A stretch of DNA of 64,000 nucleotides, taken from positions 186,001 through 250,000 of the forward strand of contig NZ_JARJEF010000004.1 of NCBI RefSeq assembly GCF_029697505.1, given 5' to 3'. The notes beneath the pieces were generated by a model. That model searched no databases and had not been told where the DNA came from. It saw only the letters and a program-made list of their open reading frames with translations. This document shows, in pieces, positions 36,348-45,868 of the stretch (position 1 is its first letter; each line of letters opens with the position of its first letter). Source of the DNA: Pseudophaeobacter profundi. GTDB lineage: Bacteria; Pseudomonadota; Alphaproteobacteria; Rhodobacterales; Rhodobacteraceae. The translations under genes and the position numbers were made by a program.

Positions 36348-36380
36348 ATGCCCCGCCAATCAAAGATCGTGGCGGGGCAT
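36348..36380 (-). terminator. Terminator after the 5'-nucleotidase gene
   Basis: A perfect 11-bp stem (ATGCCCCGCCA at 36348-36358, complement at 36370-36380) lies 28 bp beyond the stop. On the minus strand it is followed by TTCCTT. Confidence 0.65.
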
Positions 36381-36408
36381 AGCAGGCAACTGTTTCGCGC
36401 GCGAAACG

Positions 36409-37986
36409 CTATTCTTGCGAAATGCGACCGTCCGTATAGGCCTGATAGGGGCCTTGCTGTGCCAGATATTCGGCCAGAACATCAGCGAGATCGGGGCCAA
36501 AATCATAGGCGTTCTTGTCGTCACCCGCAAAGATCTTGTAGCCGTCACCGCCCTTGCGCACATAGTCGTTGGTCACAACGCGATAGGTCTTGGCCGGATC
36601 CAGCGGCACAAAGCCCGCATCGCTGGCGACCTGAACCTCTTGCACCCTGCCCTCATTGGCGGCGACACTGCCATCCCAGCTGAACTTCAGCCCGGCAACC
36701 TGGGGAAAGCGGCCTTTGACCTCTTCCACCTGGCTGACGCCATTTTCAAGGGCTGCAACCAGATCAGCCCCGGTGATTTCAAAGGTGGACAGCGTGTTTT
36801 GGAACGGTAACACCGTCAGCACCTCGCCCATGGTGACAGCGCCGGGTTCCAGGCTGGCGCGAATGCCGCCAGAATTGGCAATGGCAATGGTCACGCCCTG
36901 ATCCTTGACCCGATCCAGCATGGCATCCGCCACCAAATTGCCCATCTCGCATTCCTGAATGCGGCAGATGGTGCGATCACCTTCTACCGCGCTGGCGGCC
37001 TCGGCCACGACCTTGTTGCGGATTTCATCCAGCGGCTGCGCCAATTCGGCAATGCGCGCCAGGGTGTCACTGTCCTCGGCCACATTGCCATCCATGATCA
37101 GCGGCTCGCCCGCAGCCTTGGTCACCGTTCCAGCCTCGTCAAAGGTAACGTTCAGCTCGCCCAGGAATTTGCCATAGGCATAGGCCTGCACGATGGCGAC
37201 ATCATTGACCATGGTGGGATAGGGACCAACCGCATCTTCGGATGTATTGGACAGATAGGTATTTGAATGCCCGCCAACAATCACATCCACCCCGGTGGTC
37301 TCCGCCGCCACGATCTGATCCACCTTATAGCCGGAATGGCTGAGCACGATAATCTTGTTGACGCCCATCTCTGTCAGCCGGTCGACCTCTGCCTGCACGG
37401 CGGCCACCGGATCAGAGAACGAAATATTCGCGCCCGGGCTGGCCAGATCGTGGGTATCTTCCGGGGTCAGGCCAATCAGACCGATTTTTTCGCCGCCACG
37501 TTCAATCACGGTGGATTTTTGCAAGACATCCGCCAGAGCAGGTTCCGCCGAGACATCCGCATTGGACATCAACACCGGGAACTCTACCGCATCCATGAAC
37601 CCGCGCAGGACCTCGGGGCCATCGTCAAATTCATGGTTGCCAACGGTCATCCCGTCATAGCCGAGCTTGTTCATCATCTCGGCCGCGACCTTACCCTTGT
37701 AATAGGTATAAAACAGCGAGCCCTGGAACTGGTCGCCCCCATCCACAAGGATCGCATTGTCGGCACGTTCGCGCGCGTCTTCCAAGGCGGTAACCAAACG
37801 TGCCGATCCGCCAAAGCACTTGCCCTCGGCGTTGTCGCCCTCGCGGCAGCCGCTGTCATATTTACTGATCGGTTCAAAGCGCGCGTGGAAGTCATTGGTG
37901 TGCAGAATGGTCAGTTTATACTCTGCCGCCGCCATGCCAGCCGTCAGGCCCAAGGCCGCGACCGAGGTCAAAATTCGCATCATCAT
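36409..37986 (-). CDS. Periplasmic 5'-nucleotidase / 2',3'-cyclic phosphodiesterase
   Basis: A 525-residue secreted UshA/CpdB-type metallophosphoesterase. A signal peptide (about 22 residues) precedes the metal-binding blocks ILHTNDFHARFEP, VDGGDQF, VGNHEFDDGPEVL and GGHSNTYL. The C-terminal nucleotide-binding domain contains ANSGGIRASLEPGAVTMGEVLTVLPFQNTL. It would scavenge nucleotides for phosphate and nucleosides. Three consecutive ATGs make the exact start uncertain by two codons. It shares the catalytic fold of SoxB but not its special residues. Confidence 0.92.
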   Translation of the reverse strand: MMMRILTSVAALGLTAGMAAAEYKLTILHTNDFHARFEPISKYDSGCREGDNAEGKCFGGSARLVTALEDARERADNAILVDGGDQFQGSLFYTYYKGKVAAEMMNKLGYDGMTVGNHEFDDGPEVLRGFMDAVEFPVLMSNADVSAEPALADVLQKSTVIERGGEKIGLIGLTPEDTHDLASPGANISFSDPVAAVQAEVDRLTEMGVNKIIVLSHSGYKVDQIVAAETTGVDVIVGGHSNTYLSNTSEDAVGPYPTMVNDVAIVQAYAYGKFLGELNVTFDEAGTVTKAAGEPLIMDGNVAEDSDTLARIAELAQPLDEIRNKVVAEAASAVEGDRTICRIQECEMGNLVADAMLDRVKDQGVTIAIANSGGIRASLEPGAVTMGEVLTVLPFQNTLSTFEITGADLVAALENGVSQVEEVKGRFPQVAGLKFSWDGSVAANEGRVQEVQVASDAGFVPLDPAKTYRVVTNDYVRKGGDGYKIFAGDDKNAYDFGPDLADVLAEYLAQQGPYQAYTDGRISQE

Positions 37987-38210
37987 CAGTATCGCTCCCG
38001 TTGTTATTCTTTGCCCGCAATCGTGCGATCAAAGCATCAACCAGTCAAAGGGGAATAACGCCCGGCCCGCCCCTAGGCAGCATTCGGTACGATATTTGCA
38101 CGTTTGGCGCGATCGACGCGGCACGTGTTGGGCGATCTGCGGCGGATTACTGCGCCCGGTACTGTCGCTTCGGGCTTGATTCCAACGGCGGCGCGGGGCA
38201 TCAGATCGCC

Positions 38211-38549
38211 ATGCTGATCTATAAAATCCTCCGCGCCGATGAATGGTCGGCCTTCCAGTCCCAAGGCGAAACCCTTGGCGCGCCTATCGACCTGAGCGAT
38301 GGTTTCATTCACTTTTCCACCGCGGTGCAAGCGGCCGAGACCGCCAGCAAGCATTTTGCCGGTGTTGACGGGCTTTGGCTGCTTGCGCTGGATGCAGACG
38401 CGCTGGGGGAGGCGCTGAAATGGGAGGTCTCGCGCGGCGGTGACGACTTCCCGCATCTTTACCGCAAGATGCACCTGTCAGAGGTGATCTGGGCCAAACC
38501 GCTGCCGCTGATCGACGGTGTACACCACTTTCCCCCAGCCATGACGTGA
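38211..38549 (+). CDS. DUF952 family protein
   Basis: A 112-residue cytosolic protein with the family signature GFIHFSTAVQAAETASKHF and LYRKMHLSEVIW. DUF952 has no established biochemical role that I know of. The ATG at 38211 is preferred because all conserved sequence begins there; the 70 residues encoded upstream are unlike protein. pyrD follows after 12 bp on the same strand, so they may be co-transcribed. Confidence 0.85.
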   Translation: MLIYKILRADEWSAFQSQGETLGAPIDLSDGFIHFSTAVQAAETASKHFAGVDGLWLLALDADALGEALKWEVSRGGDDFPHLYRKMHLSEVIWAKPLPLIDGVHHFPPAMT

Positions 38550-38561
38550 GCACCCCAATCA

Positions 38562-39620
38562 ATGAAACTGACTGAAAAACTTGCGCTCAAGGCGCTGCAC
38601 AAGCTGGATCCGGAAGTGGCACATGGCCTGTCGATCAAGGCGCTGACATCGGGGCTGGCCCCCTGCCCCGGCCCGGTACGATCCCCCCGGTTGAAATGTG
38701 ACATCGCGGGCATCACGCTGGACAATCCGGTGGGACTGGCCGCAGGTTTTGACAAAAACGCCGAGGCGCTGGCACCGCTGAGCCAGGCCGGGTTCGGCTT
38801 TATCGAGGTCGGCGCTGCCACACCGCGCCCACAGCCGGGCAACCCCAAGCCACGCCTGTTCCGGCTAAGCGAAGACCGCGCTGCGATCAATCGCTTTGGA
38901 TTTAACAACGACGGTATGGAGGTGATTGCAGAGCGCCTGGCGAAACGGCCCAAAACAGGCGTAATTGGCCTGAACCTTGGGGCCAACAAGGACAGCGACG
39001 ACCGGGCAGCCGATTTTGCCAGGGTGCTGGCGCGCTGTGGCGCTTTTCTGGATTTTGCGACGGTCAATGTTTCCTCGCCCAACACAGAAAAACTGCGGGA
39101 TCTGCAAGGCAAGGCAGCACTTTCTGCGCTGTTGAACGGGGTGATCGAAACCCGCGACAGCCTGGATCGCCGGGTGCCGATCTTCCTGAAAATAGCCCCA
39201 GATCTGGATCGTGCAGGCATCGAAGACATTGCCGCCGTCGCGCTGGACACCGGTATCGACGGCGTGATTGCCACCAATACCACCCTGTCGCGCGAAGGGC
39301 TGCACAGCCCACACCGGGCCGAGGCGGGCGGGCTGTCCGGCGCGCCACTGTTTGAAGCCTCAACCCGGGTCTTGGCGCAGCTCTCTGATCTACTGCGGGA
39401 TCAGGTGCCGCTGATTGGCGTGGGCGGTATCGGCAATGCCGAACAGGCCTATGCCAAGATCTGCGCCGGGGCTTCGGCGGTGCAGCTTTATACCGCCATG
39501 GTCTATGGGGGCCTGTCGCTGGCGGCTGAGATCGCGCAGGAGCTGGACCACTTGCTGGCCCGCGACGGGTTTGACTGCGTTGCTGCTGCGGTTGGGACAA
39601 AACGCGGGGACTGGCTATGA
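38562..39620 (+). CDS. pyrD: Dihydroorotate dehydrogenase (quinone), class 2
   Basis: A 352-residue membrane-associated flavoenzyme of pyrimidine synthesis that passes electrons to quinone. The N-terminal amphipathic extension ([20 protein letters not shown]) is the class 2 mark. FMN and catalytic blocks are [32 protein letters not shown] (catalytic Ser) and [15 protein letters not shown]. The stop overlaps arsC by 4 bp. Confidence 0.96.
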   Translation: MKLTEKLALKALHKLDPEVAHGLSIKALTSGLAPCPGPVRSPRLKCDIAGITLDNPVGLAAGFDKNAEALAPLSQAGFGFIEVGAATPRPQPGNPKPRLFRLSEDRAAINRFGFNNDGMEVIAERLAKRPKTGVIGLNLGANKDSDDRAADFARVLARCGAFLDFATVNVSSPNTEKLRDLQGKAALSALLNGVIETRDSLDRRVPIFLKIAPDLDRAGIEDIAAVALDTGIDGVIATNTTLSREGLHSPHRAEAGGLSGAPLFEASTRVLAQLSDLLRDQVPLIGVGGIGNAEQAYAKICAGASAVQLYTAMVYGGLSLAAEIAQELDHLLARDGFDCVAAAVGTKRGDWL

Positions 39621-39973
39621 TCCGCTATTGGCATAATCCACGCTGCTCCAAATCGCGCGCAGGTCTTGCGCTGCTTGAAAGCCGGGGGATCACACCAGAG
39701 GTGCGGCTTTATCTGCAGGATCCGCCCAGTCTGGCTGAGCTGCAGGCGCTGCATGCCGCCCTTGGGGGATCGGTAATCGAAATGATGCGAACAGGCGAAA
39801 AGGTCTTCAAAGAGCTGGGCCTGAGCAAGGGCAGCCCCGCAGCAGACCTCCTGACGGCCATGCAGGCACATCCCATCCTGATCGAACGACCAATTGCGAT
39901 CAAGCAGGATGGCGATGCAATCGAACAGGCGGTAATTGGCCGCCCGACCGAAGCACTGGATGCGCTGCTCTAG
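39617..39973 (+). CDS. arsC: ArsC-family (glutaredoxin-type) arsenate reductase
   Basis: A 118-residue thioredoxin-fold protein with the catalytic Cys10 in HNPRCSKSR and the C-terminal block [15 protein letters not shown], where the Arg stabilises oxyanion binding. It is coupled to pyrD by ATGA. No ars regulator or pump lies next to it, so a housekeeping thiol role is also possible. The last 4 bp overlap the convergent MATE gene. Confidence 0.88.
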   Translation: MIRYWHNPRCSKSRAGLALLESRGITPEVRLYLQDPPSLAELQALHAALGGSVIEMMRTGEKVFKELGLSKGSPAADLLTAMQAHPILIERPIAIKQDGDAIEQAVIGRPTEALDALL

Positions 39974-41310
39974 GCCACCGCGCCAGGCTGAGATGACGCC
40001 ACGCTGGCCTCTAGCCGAGGATAGCGCAGCCCCAGCGTCACAGCGCGGGCACAGTTCAATACCAAAAGCGCCGCCCAGAGCCCATGATTGCCCCAGAGCG
40101 GCACCAGCGCCAGCAGCACCAAGATGAAAATGGCCACCGATTGCACCATTGCCCGGCGCATATCACCCGTCCAGGTCGCGCCGATATAGATGCCGTCATA
40201 CATGTAGCTTGCCACCGAGATCAGCGGCAGCACCGCAGCCCAGATCAGATAGCTACGCCCCTCAGCTCTGACCTCGGGGGCGGTGGCCATCAGGTCAATC
40301 AGATAGGGGCCGCCCAGAAAAAAACCTACGCTCAGCAATACGGCGCAGACAATCCCCCATTGACTGGAAATCAAGGCGGCGCGGCGCAGGTTGCCCCGGT
40401 TCTTTGCGCCTATGGCACCACCCACCAGGGCCTCGGCGGCAAAGGCAAAACCATCCAGCGCAAAGGCAGTGATCTCGACAAACTGCAGCAGTACCTGATT
40501 GGCCGCCAGCGTCACATCGCCAAATTTGGCCCCGACAAACATAAAACAGGTGAAAGACCCGGTCAGCAGCACCGAGCGCACCATGATATCCCCATTGACC
40601 TGCGCCATCCGCCGGATCCGCACCGGATCAAACACCCTAGGCCAATCGCACCATTGCCGCCCGGCAAAGGCGGCACGACACAGCCAGAGCCCCAGCGCCA
40701 AGCCGCTCCATTCGGCAATCAGGGTGGCAAGGGCGACGCCTTCGACGCCCCAGTCCAGCCCCAGCACGAACCATAGATCCAAGGCGATATTGATCCCATT
40801 CATCCAGATCTGCAGCACAAAGACGCCACGGGTATTTTCCACCGCGATCAGCCAGCCCGTCACCGCAAAGAGCGCAATGGTCGCAGGTGCCCCCCAGATG
40901 CGAATCTGCAAATAGTCGCGCGCCAGGGTTTCGACCTCGGCACTGGTGGGGGCCAGGGAAAACGCCCCCCAGAACACCAGGCCCTGCAACGAAACAAAGG
41001 TGATCCCAGCAAGCGCAGCCAGCAGGACGCCGCGCATCAGCAAGGCGCCGGTTTCCGCCGTGTCGCCGGCCCCGCGCGCCTGCGCCACCAGACCGGTGGT
41101 GCCCATGCGCAGAAAGCCGAAAATGAAATAAAGCGTCGCCAGAATAACTGCGCCGATGCCCACCGCGCCAATAGGCGCCGCCTGCCCCATCTGCCCGACA
41201 ACGCCGGTATCCACCGCGCCCAGAATAGGCACCGTGGCATTGGACAACACAATCGGCAGGGCAATTTTCAGCACCCGCGCATGGGTGATGTCATCCTGTT
41301 GCAAACCCAT
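39970..41310 (-). CDS. MATE-family efflux transporter (DinF-like)
   Basis: A 446-residue protein with twelve predicted membrane helices in two halves. Family blocks are IALPIVLSNATVPILGAVDTGVVGQMG near the start and FALDGFAFAAEALVGGAIGAKN in the second half. The latter is typical of the DinF branch, which exports organic cations or drugs in exchange for Na+ or H+. The substrate is not predictable. Confidence 0.9.
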   Translation of the reverse strand: MGLQQDDITHARVLKIALPIVLSNATVPILGAVDTGVVGQMGQAAPIGAVGIGAVILATLYFIFGFLRMGTTGLVAQARGAGDTAETGALLMRGVLLAALAGITFVSLQGLVFWGAFSLAPTSAEVETLARDYLQIRIWGAPATIALFAVTGWLIAVENTRGVFVLQIWMNGINIALDLWFVLGLDWGVEGVALATLIAEWSGLALGLWLCRAAFAGRQWCDWPRVFDPVRIRRMAQVNGDIMVRSVLLTGSFTCFMFVGAKFGDVTLAANQVLLQFVEITAFALDGFAFAAEALVGGAIGAKNRGNLRRAALISSQWGIVCAVLLSVGFFLGGPYLIDLMATAPEVRAEGRSYLIWAAVLPLISVASYMYDGIYIGATWTGDMRRAMVQSVAIFILVLLALVPLWGNHGLWAALLVLNCARAVTLGLRYPRLEASVASSQPGAVA

Positions 41311-41393
41311 CTCGCGGGCACCTTCCTGTCATCTGTCAGGTCACGCGCGACACCACCCAGTTCGGGGGGCTTGCTGCGCACCTGGCCCTGGCA

Positions 41394-41912
41394 TCAGCTT
41401 TTGGCCGCTTTATCTTGTGGCATCAGAAAATGGCCGGTGGCCTGGGCAAACAGCTTGTCTTTGTGATCCTGCCAGGCCTCGACATGGACAGAGGCATAGC
41501 GCCGCCCGGCGCGGCTGATCGTGGCGCGGGCATAGGCATCGCGCGGCAGGCCAGAGCGCAGGTAGTCCACGGAAAAATCAATGGTCTTCGGTTGGCGTGG
41601 CAGGATGCCCTTCGCCATGTCTTCGGGGTCCAAGGCACCGTTTTCAATGCTGCTCCAGATCTGCGACCAATTCAGAGAGACCGTGGCGGTGATCTCCAGA
41701 AAAGCCGCGGTCACCCCACCATGAATGGCAGGCAAAAACGGATTGCCAATGTGTTTGTCGCTAAAGTTCAGCTGCGCTGTCAGCTCGTCGCCGCGACGAT
41801 CAAAGGTGACGTTGAGAAATCGGATATAGGGCACCGAGTCGAGCAGAGCATTCAGCGCCGCATCGCGCCGCTGCTTGACCACCTGGATTGGTTCTGGACG
41901 GGGGCGATTCAA
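41394..41912 (-). CDS. Hotdog-fold thioesterase, PaaI-like (1)
   Basis: A 172-residue hotdog protein with the PaaI/DUF4442-like block GNPFLPAIHGGVTAAFLEITATVSL and a strand SVDYLRSGLPRDAYARATISRAGRRYASVHVEAW. It overlaps a second hotdog gene by 4 bp. Both probably hydrolyse acyl- or aryl-CoA, fitting the acyl-CoA gene cluster that begins on the other side. Confidence 0.85.
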   Translation of the reverse strand: MNRPRPEPIQVVKQRRDAALNALLDSVPYIRFLNVTFDRRGDELTAQLNFSDKHIGNPFLPAIHGGVTAAFLEITATVSLNWSQIWSSIENGALDPEDMAKGILPRQPKTIDFSVDYLRSGLPRDAYARATISRAGRRYASVHVEAWQDHKDKLFAQATGHFLMPQDKAAKS

Positions 41913-42331
41913 AATCCACTCTCCACTGTAAAGGCACCAGAAGCGGTTGCGACTGGACGATCGGTATCGTCATCGCTGGCCACCGCCCGCACAAAAGCAA
42001 CGCTGCGGGTGATATGATGACAGGTGGCGCGGGTGGTGATGCTTTGCCCCGGCGTGGCACCGCGCATGTAGTCGATGCGCAGATCAATGGTAGCGGTGCC
42101 GCCAGGGGCATCAGGGTGACACATCACCGCAGCACCGCAACAGGTATCCATCAAGGCCGACACCGCCCCGCCCGCGATGACCCCGCTTTGCGGATCGCCG
42201 ATAAGCTTTTCATCGTAGGGCATTGAAATACATGCAGTTCCATCGCCAATTTCTTCCAGGACCATCCCCAGCTCTTTGGCATGCGGTATCGCCTGAATGA
42301 ACTGACGCGCGAGATCTGTCTTGTCTGCCAT
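41909..42331 (-). CDS. Hotdog-fold thioesterase, PaaI-like (2)
   Basis: A 140-residue hotdog thioesterase. The block DPQSGVIAGGAVSALMDTCCGAAVM carries the conserved catalytic region, and IDLRIDYMRGATPGQSI is family-typical. The ATG at 42331 follows AGGAAA; a longer frame adds 28 residues without support. It is divergent from a MerR-type regulator 127 bp away, which might control it. Confidence 0.86.
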   Translation of the reverse strand: MADKTDLARQFIQAIPHAKELGMVLEEIGDGTACISMPYDEKLIGDPQSGVIAGGAVSALMDTCCGAAVMCHPDAPGGTATIDLRIDYMRGATPGQSITTRATCHHITRSVAFVRAVASDDDTDRPVATASGAFTVESGF

Positions 42332-42458
42332 ATGGCTGTTTCCTATCCTGACTTGGCCCATTTGTGGCCCCGCTCGAAACAAAGCGCAAGCCCACAGCAC
42401 GCAGGGAGGTTGCACAGGTCATTTCAAGTGCATAGGTTGCGCGCAAGGGAGATGATGG

Positions 42459-42833
42459 ATGACCGAAGCAAGATTGTCATTCAAGGAAATGTGCGCAGCC
42501 TTTGACGTTACGCCGCGAACCTTGCGATATTATGAGTATATTGAACTGCTGAAACCCGATCGCGAGGGGCGATCACGGTTTTACGGTGCCCGAGAGCGCG
42601 CCCGGATGAAGCTGATTCTACGTGGCCGCCGATTTGGCTTTCAGTTGGAGGAGATCCGCCAGTGGCTGCTGATCTACGAAAACGAAGGCAATCAGGCCCA
42701 GATGCAGGCTTTCATCGAGATGGCCGACCACCAGATGGGTGAGTTGCAGCAGCAACGCGAACAGCTGGACGAAGCCCTGGATGAGCTGGGCAGCCTACGC
42801 GCCACCACCAAAAGCCTTTTGTCGCAAAGCTGA
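42459..42833 (+). CDS. MerR-family regulator, LiuR-like (1)
   Basis: A 124-residue regulator: an N-terminal winged helix (CAAFDVTPRTLRYYEYIELLKPDREG), a second helix pair (RFGFQLEEIRQWL) and a C-terminal coiled coil rich in Gln and Glu. There is no separate effector domain and no metal-binding cysteine cluster. This resembles the MerR-type regulators of branched-chain and fatty acid catabolism. It is about half identical by eye to the product of 43263-43667, so the two look like paralogues and may bind similar sites. Confidence 0.88.
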   Translation: MTEARLSFKEMCAAFDVTPRTLRYYEYIELLKPDREGRSRFYGARERARMKLILRGRRFGFQLEEIRQWLLIYENEGNQAQMQAFIEMADHQMGELQQQREQLDEALDELGSLRATTKSLLSQS

Positions 42834-43051
42834 CGCCCGGCTGCCCTACCAAGGGTAAGCGCCAAACAGACGCGGCCAAGCAGATGATCCGCGCGCCCTG
42901 CCGCATCAATTGCTGCACAGGGCCTTTCCAATATGTTGACCCAGGATAGCGTGCCGCCCCAACCGGGCAGCACGCTGCTTTGTCATGTCCGGTTGACGAC
43001 CTAGATCAAGCGACGCGCTGCCCGCTCTAGCACCGCCCGCGACCGGAACAG

Positions 43052-43094
43052 GCGTCACGACAGGTGACCGTGACGTCACCTTTGAAAGTGACGC
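43052..43094. promoter_or_regulatory. Nested inverted repeats upstream of the second MerR gene
   Basis: An outer pair GCGTCAC (43052-43058) / GTGACGC (43088-43094) encloses AGGTGAC (43062-43068) / GTCACCT (43075-43081), and GTGACGTCAC is itself a palindrome at 43070-43079. The density of GTGAC half-sites suggests a dimeric regulator, not a terminator, because no T-tract follows. Confidence 0.55.
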
Positions 43095-43103
43095 GGCGTC
43101 CAG

Positions 43104-43119
43104 CTTACGTCAACGTCAA
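43104..43119. promoter_or_regulatory. Predicted LiuR-type MerR operator
   Basis: CTTACGTCAACGTCAA has two ACGT cores two bases apart with near-symmetric TT/AA flanks, i.e. TTN-ACGT-NN-ACGT-NAA with one mismatch. I recall this layout for operators of LiuR-type MerR regulators of acyl-CoA catabolism. It lies about 145 bp before the second merR start. Confidence 0.5.
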
Positions 43120-43262
43120 GAAGATGTTGTAAATCGCCTCAACCCGGGCCAGCTTGGTCAGGCAGGCCTTGCCGGTTCCCCCCGTTTCCCGGGGCCGATC
43201 CGCTGGCCAGCATTGCACTGGCAAACCACCGCCCCGCCCGGCACCGACAAAGAGTGACGACG

Positions 43263-43667
43263 ATGACAGAAGAAGAGACAAAATCGATCCGTGAGATGTG
43301 CGACGCCTTTGGCGTGACCCCCCGCACCCTGCGCTTTTATGAGGCCAAAGAGCTGCTGTTTCCCCAGCGCGACGGGCAAAAACGCCTGTTCACCAAAAGA
43401 GACGGTGCCCGGCTAAAGCTGATCCTGCGCGGCAAGCGCTTTGGCTTTAGCCTGGAAGAAATCCGCCAGCTGCTGGATCTGTATCACATCGGCGATCAAC
43501 AGATCACCCAACTGTCGCGCACCTATGAAATCGCCTGTGATCGCCTTGCCGATATGATGCGCCAGCGCGATGAACTGAACGAAGCCATCGAAGAATTGCA
43601 GGACCAGTTGAAATGGGGCGAAAAAGTCATCGCCTCGATGAAATCCGACCAGGAGGCCGCCGAGTAG
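43263..43667 (+). CDS. MerR-family regulator, LiuR-like (2)
   Basis: A 134-residue regulator with winged helix CDAFGVTPRTLRFYEAKELLFPQRDG, a second helix block RFGFSLEEIRQLLDLY and a C-terminal coiled coil. It is the paralogue of the regulator at 42459-42833. The ATG at 43263 is chosen; a GTG three codons upstream is possible. It is 75 bp ahead of an acyl-CoA dehydrogenase gene on the same strand and probably controls this cluster from the palindromes upstream. Confidence 0.88.
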   Translation: MTEEETKSIREMCDAFGVTPRTLRFYEAKELLFPQRDGQKRLFTKRDGARLKLILRGKRFGFSLEEIRQLLDLYHIGDQQITQLSRTYEIACDRLADMMRQRDELNEAIEELQDQLKWGEKVIASMKSDQEAAE

Positions 43668-43742
43668 CGGCCGCCCCCGCGCACCCCGCCAGCCTGCACG
43701 GGCAGGCCTATTGACCCGAACTCTGCCACCACGAGGACCGCA

Positions 43743-45524
43743 ATGACCGTCTATTCAGCCCCCACCAAAGACACCCAGTTCATCCTGCATGACGTCTTGA
43801 AAGTCTCTGAGGCCGCAACTCCAGGCTACAACGATCTGGAACGCGACTTCACCGCCGCCATCCTGGAAGAAGCCGGCAAGATCAGTTCCGAGGTATTGCA
43901 CCCGCTGAACGTCGTGGGCGACACCGAAGGTTGCCGCCTGGAAAATGGCGTGGTTTCAACCCCAACCGGGTTCAAAGCGGCCTTTGAACAGGTCAAGGAA
44001 GGCGGCTGGACCGGGCTGGACATGCCCGAACAATATGGCGGCCAGAACATGCCCTATGTGCTGGGCACCGCCGTTGGCGAGATGTTCTCCTCTGCCAACC
44101 AGGCCTTTGTGATGTACCAGGGCCTGACCCATGGGGCCGCCGCCGCGATCCTGGCACATGGTACCGATCAGCAAAAAGACACCTATCTGCCCAAGATGGT
44201 CTCGTGTGAGTGGACCGGCACCATGAACCTGACCGAACCGCACTGCGGTACCGATCTTGGTCTGATGCGCACCAAGGCAGAACCGCAGGATGATGGCAGC
44301 TACAAGGTCTCAGGCCAGAAGATCTTTATCTCGGCGGGGGATCACGACCTGGCCGACAATATCATCCATCTGGTGCTGGCCAAGATCCCCGGCGGCCCCG
44401 AAGGCATCAAGGGTGTGTCGCTGTTTATCGTGCCCAAATTTGTGGTCAATGACGATGGCACACCGGGGCCACGCAATGGCGTTTCCGTAGGCAATATCGA
44501 GAAAAAGATGGGCATCCACGGCAATTCGACCTGCGTGATGAACTATGATGAGGCCACCGGCTATCTGCTGGGAGATCTGCACAAGGGCATGCGCGCCATG
44601 TTCACCATGATGAACGAAGCCCGCATCGGCGTTGGCATGCAGGGCGTTAGCCAGGCCGAAGCCGCATACCAGAATGCGGTGGAATACGCCAAAGACCGGC
44701 TGCAGGGCCGCGATGTCACCGGCGCCAAGAACCCCGACGGCCCGGCCGACCCGCTGATCGTGCACCCTGATATCCGCCGCTCTCTCATGGATCAGAAAAG
44801 CTTTGTTGAAGGCGGCCGTGCCTTCCTGCTCTGGGGTGCGGGGCTGATCGATCAGGCGCACCGCGATGGCAACAAAGACGCCGACGGGCTGATTTCACTG
44901 CTGACGCCGGTGATCAAGGGCTTTTTGACCGACGAAGGCTATGACATGACGGTCAAGGCCCAGCAGGTCTTTGGCGGCCACGGCTATATCGAAGAACACG
45001 GCATGAGCCAGTACACCCGCGACGCCCGCATTGCGCAGATCTATGAAGGCGCCAACGGTGTTCAGGCGCTGGATCTCGTCGGCCGCAAGCTGGCGGTTGA
45101 TGGCGGCAAGCACCTGATGGGTTTCTTTGAGATGGTAAAAACCTTCTGCAAGGACAACGCTGATCTGAACGAAGCCTATAGCAAAGACTTTATTGCGCCC
45201 CTGAAATCCGCCTCGAAGGACCTGCAGGCCGCCAGCATGTATTTCATGCAAAACGGCATGAAGAACCCCAACAATGCCCTCGCAGGATCGACTGACTTCA
45301 TGCATATGTTCGGCCATGTCTGCCTGGGCCTGATGTGGGCGCAGATGGCCAAAGCCGCAACGGAATGCCTTGATGCTGGGGCCTCTGACGCGGCGTTCTA
45401 CGAGACAAAAATCGCCACCGGCCGGTACTATATGGCACGGAGGCTGCCCGCCACCAAACTGCATCTGGCCCGGATCGAAACCGGTGCCGATACAGTCATG
45501 GCCCTGGATGCGGCAAACTTCTGA
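43743..45524 (+). CDS. Acyl-CoA dehydrogenase, long DmdC-like type
   Basis: A 593-residue FAD enzyme, longer than classical acyl-CoA dehydrogenases (about 380) and resembling the DmdC/AidB-like group that includes 3-methylmercaptopropionyl-CoA dehydrogenase of DMSP demethylation. Blocks include [94 protein letters not shown] and a C-terminal helical extension. The catalytic Glu is expected in the YEGANG block. Whether the substrate is MMPA-CoA or an ordinary medium or long acyl-CoA cannot be told. Confidence 0.92.
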   Translation: MTVYSAPTKDTQFILHDVLKVSEAATPGYNDLERDFTAAILEEAGKISSEVLHPLNVVGDTEGCRLENGVVSTPTGFKAAFEQVKEGGWTGLDMPEQYGGQNMPYVLGTAVGEMFSSANQAFVMYQGLTHGAAAAILAHGTDQQKDTYLPKMVSCEWTGTMNLTEPHCGTDLGLMRTKAEPQDDGSYKVSGQKIFISAGDHDLADNIIHLVLAKIPGGPEGIKGVSLFIVPKFVVNDDGTPGPRNGVSVGNIEKKMGIHGNSTCVMNYDEATGYLLGDLHKGMRAMFTMMNEARIGVGMQGVSQAEAAYQNAVEYAKDRLQGRDVTGAKNPDGPADPLIVHPDIRRSLMDQKSFVEGGRAFLLWGAGLIDQAHRDGNKDADGLISLLTPVIKGFLTDEGYDMTVKAQQVFGGHGYIEEHGMSQYTRDARIAQIYEGANGVQALDLVGRKLAVDGGKHLMGFFEMVKTFCKDNADLNEAYSKDFIAPLKSASKDLQAASMYFMQNGMKNPNNALAGSTDFMHMFGHVCLGLMWAQMAKAATECLDAGASDAAFYETKIATGRYYMARRLPATKLHLARIETGADTVMALDAANF

Positions 45525-45538
45525 TCCATATGAAAAAC

Positions 45539-45571
45539 CGGGCCTCCCCTGACAACCTTAGGGGAGGCCCG
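45539..45571 (+). terminator. Strong hairpin between an acyl-CoA dehydrogenase and a small gene
   Basis: A perfect 12-bp GC-rich stem (45539-45550 with 45560-45571) and a 9-nt loop lie 14 bp after the stop codon. No T-tract follows, so it may be an RNA-stabilising 3' structure or attenuator, not a simple terminator. Confidence 0.6.
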
Positions 45572-45613
45572 CCCCAGCCCGGGGGCTTTGACACCACCAA
45601 CAAGGAGCCTCCG

Positions 45614-45826
45614 ATGCCAAAACGTTTTCGCCTGACCCGCCGCTTTCCCGTCGCCATGACAGAAGATGGCTACCGTCGGCTGAAACGTTTTGCATCCGAG
45701 GCAGGGCTGGACGAAGGCGAAGCCCTGTCATTTCTGTTTGAAAATTTCGACAGCGTGACAGACCAAGAAAACCTCGGCCACCGGCTGCGACTGTTCAACA
45801 GCGCGCTGGAGGATCGCAAAAGATAG
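45614..45826 (+). CDS. Small ribbon-helix-helix-like protein
   Basis: A 70-residue basic protein with a good AAGGAG site before its ATG. The pattern (strand RRFPVAMTEDGYRRLKRF, helix ASEAGLDEGEALSFLFENF) resembles the ribbon-helix-helix fold of Arc/MetJ/CopG DNA-binding proteins. I do not recognise a named family. It sits between two acyl-CoA dehydrogenase genes on the same strand, 43 bp before the second, so it may be a local regulator. Confidence 0.7.
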   Translation: MPKRFRLTRRFPVAMTEDGYRRLKRFASEAGLDEGEALSFLFENFDSVTDQENLGHRLRLFNSALEDRKR

Positions 45827-45868
45827 GGGTCCGGCGCTTCAGCGCCAGAATGGGCCAAAGGGAGCACT

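Larger units (their letters stand above)
42834..43262. other. Gene-free region between the two MerR genes
   Basis: Over 400 bp without a credible gene on either strand. The right half is rich in palindromes (43052-43119), consistent with a regulated promoter for the second MerR gene and the acyl-CoA cluster. The left half shows nothing specific. Confidence 0.65.

Noticed and set aside
38001-38210. N-terminal extension of the DUF952 protein
   Set aside because: It includes non-protein-like sequence and overlaps the upstream promoter area of the nucleotidase gene.
42834-43262. Search for a tRNA or small RNA in the largest gaps (26495-26890, 42834-43262, 61304-61676)
   Set aside because: No cloverleaf pattern, CCA end or T-loop consensus was found by eye.
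45539-45571. CRISPR-like repeat suspicion for the GC-rich palindromes
   Set aside because: Each occurs once with no regularly spaced repeats or spacers, and no cas genes are present.
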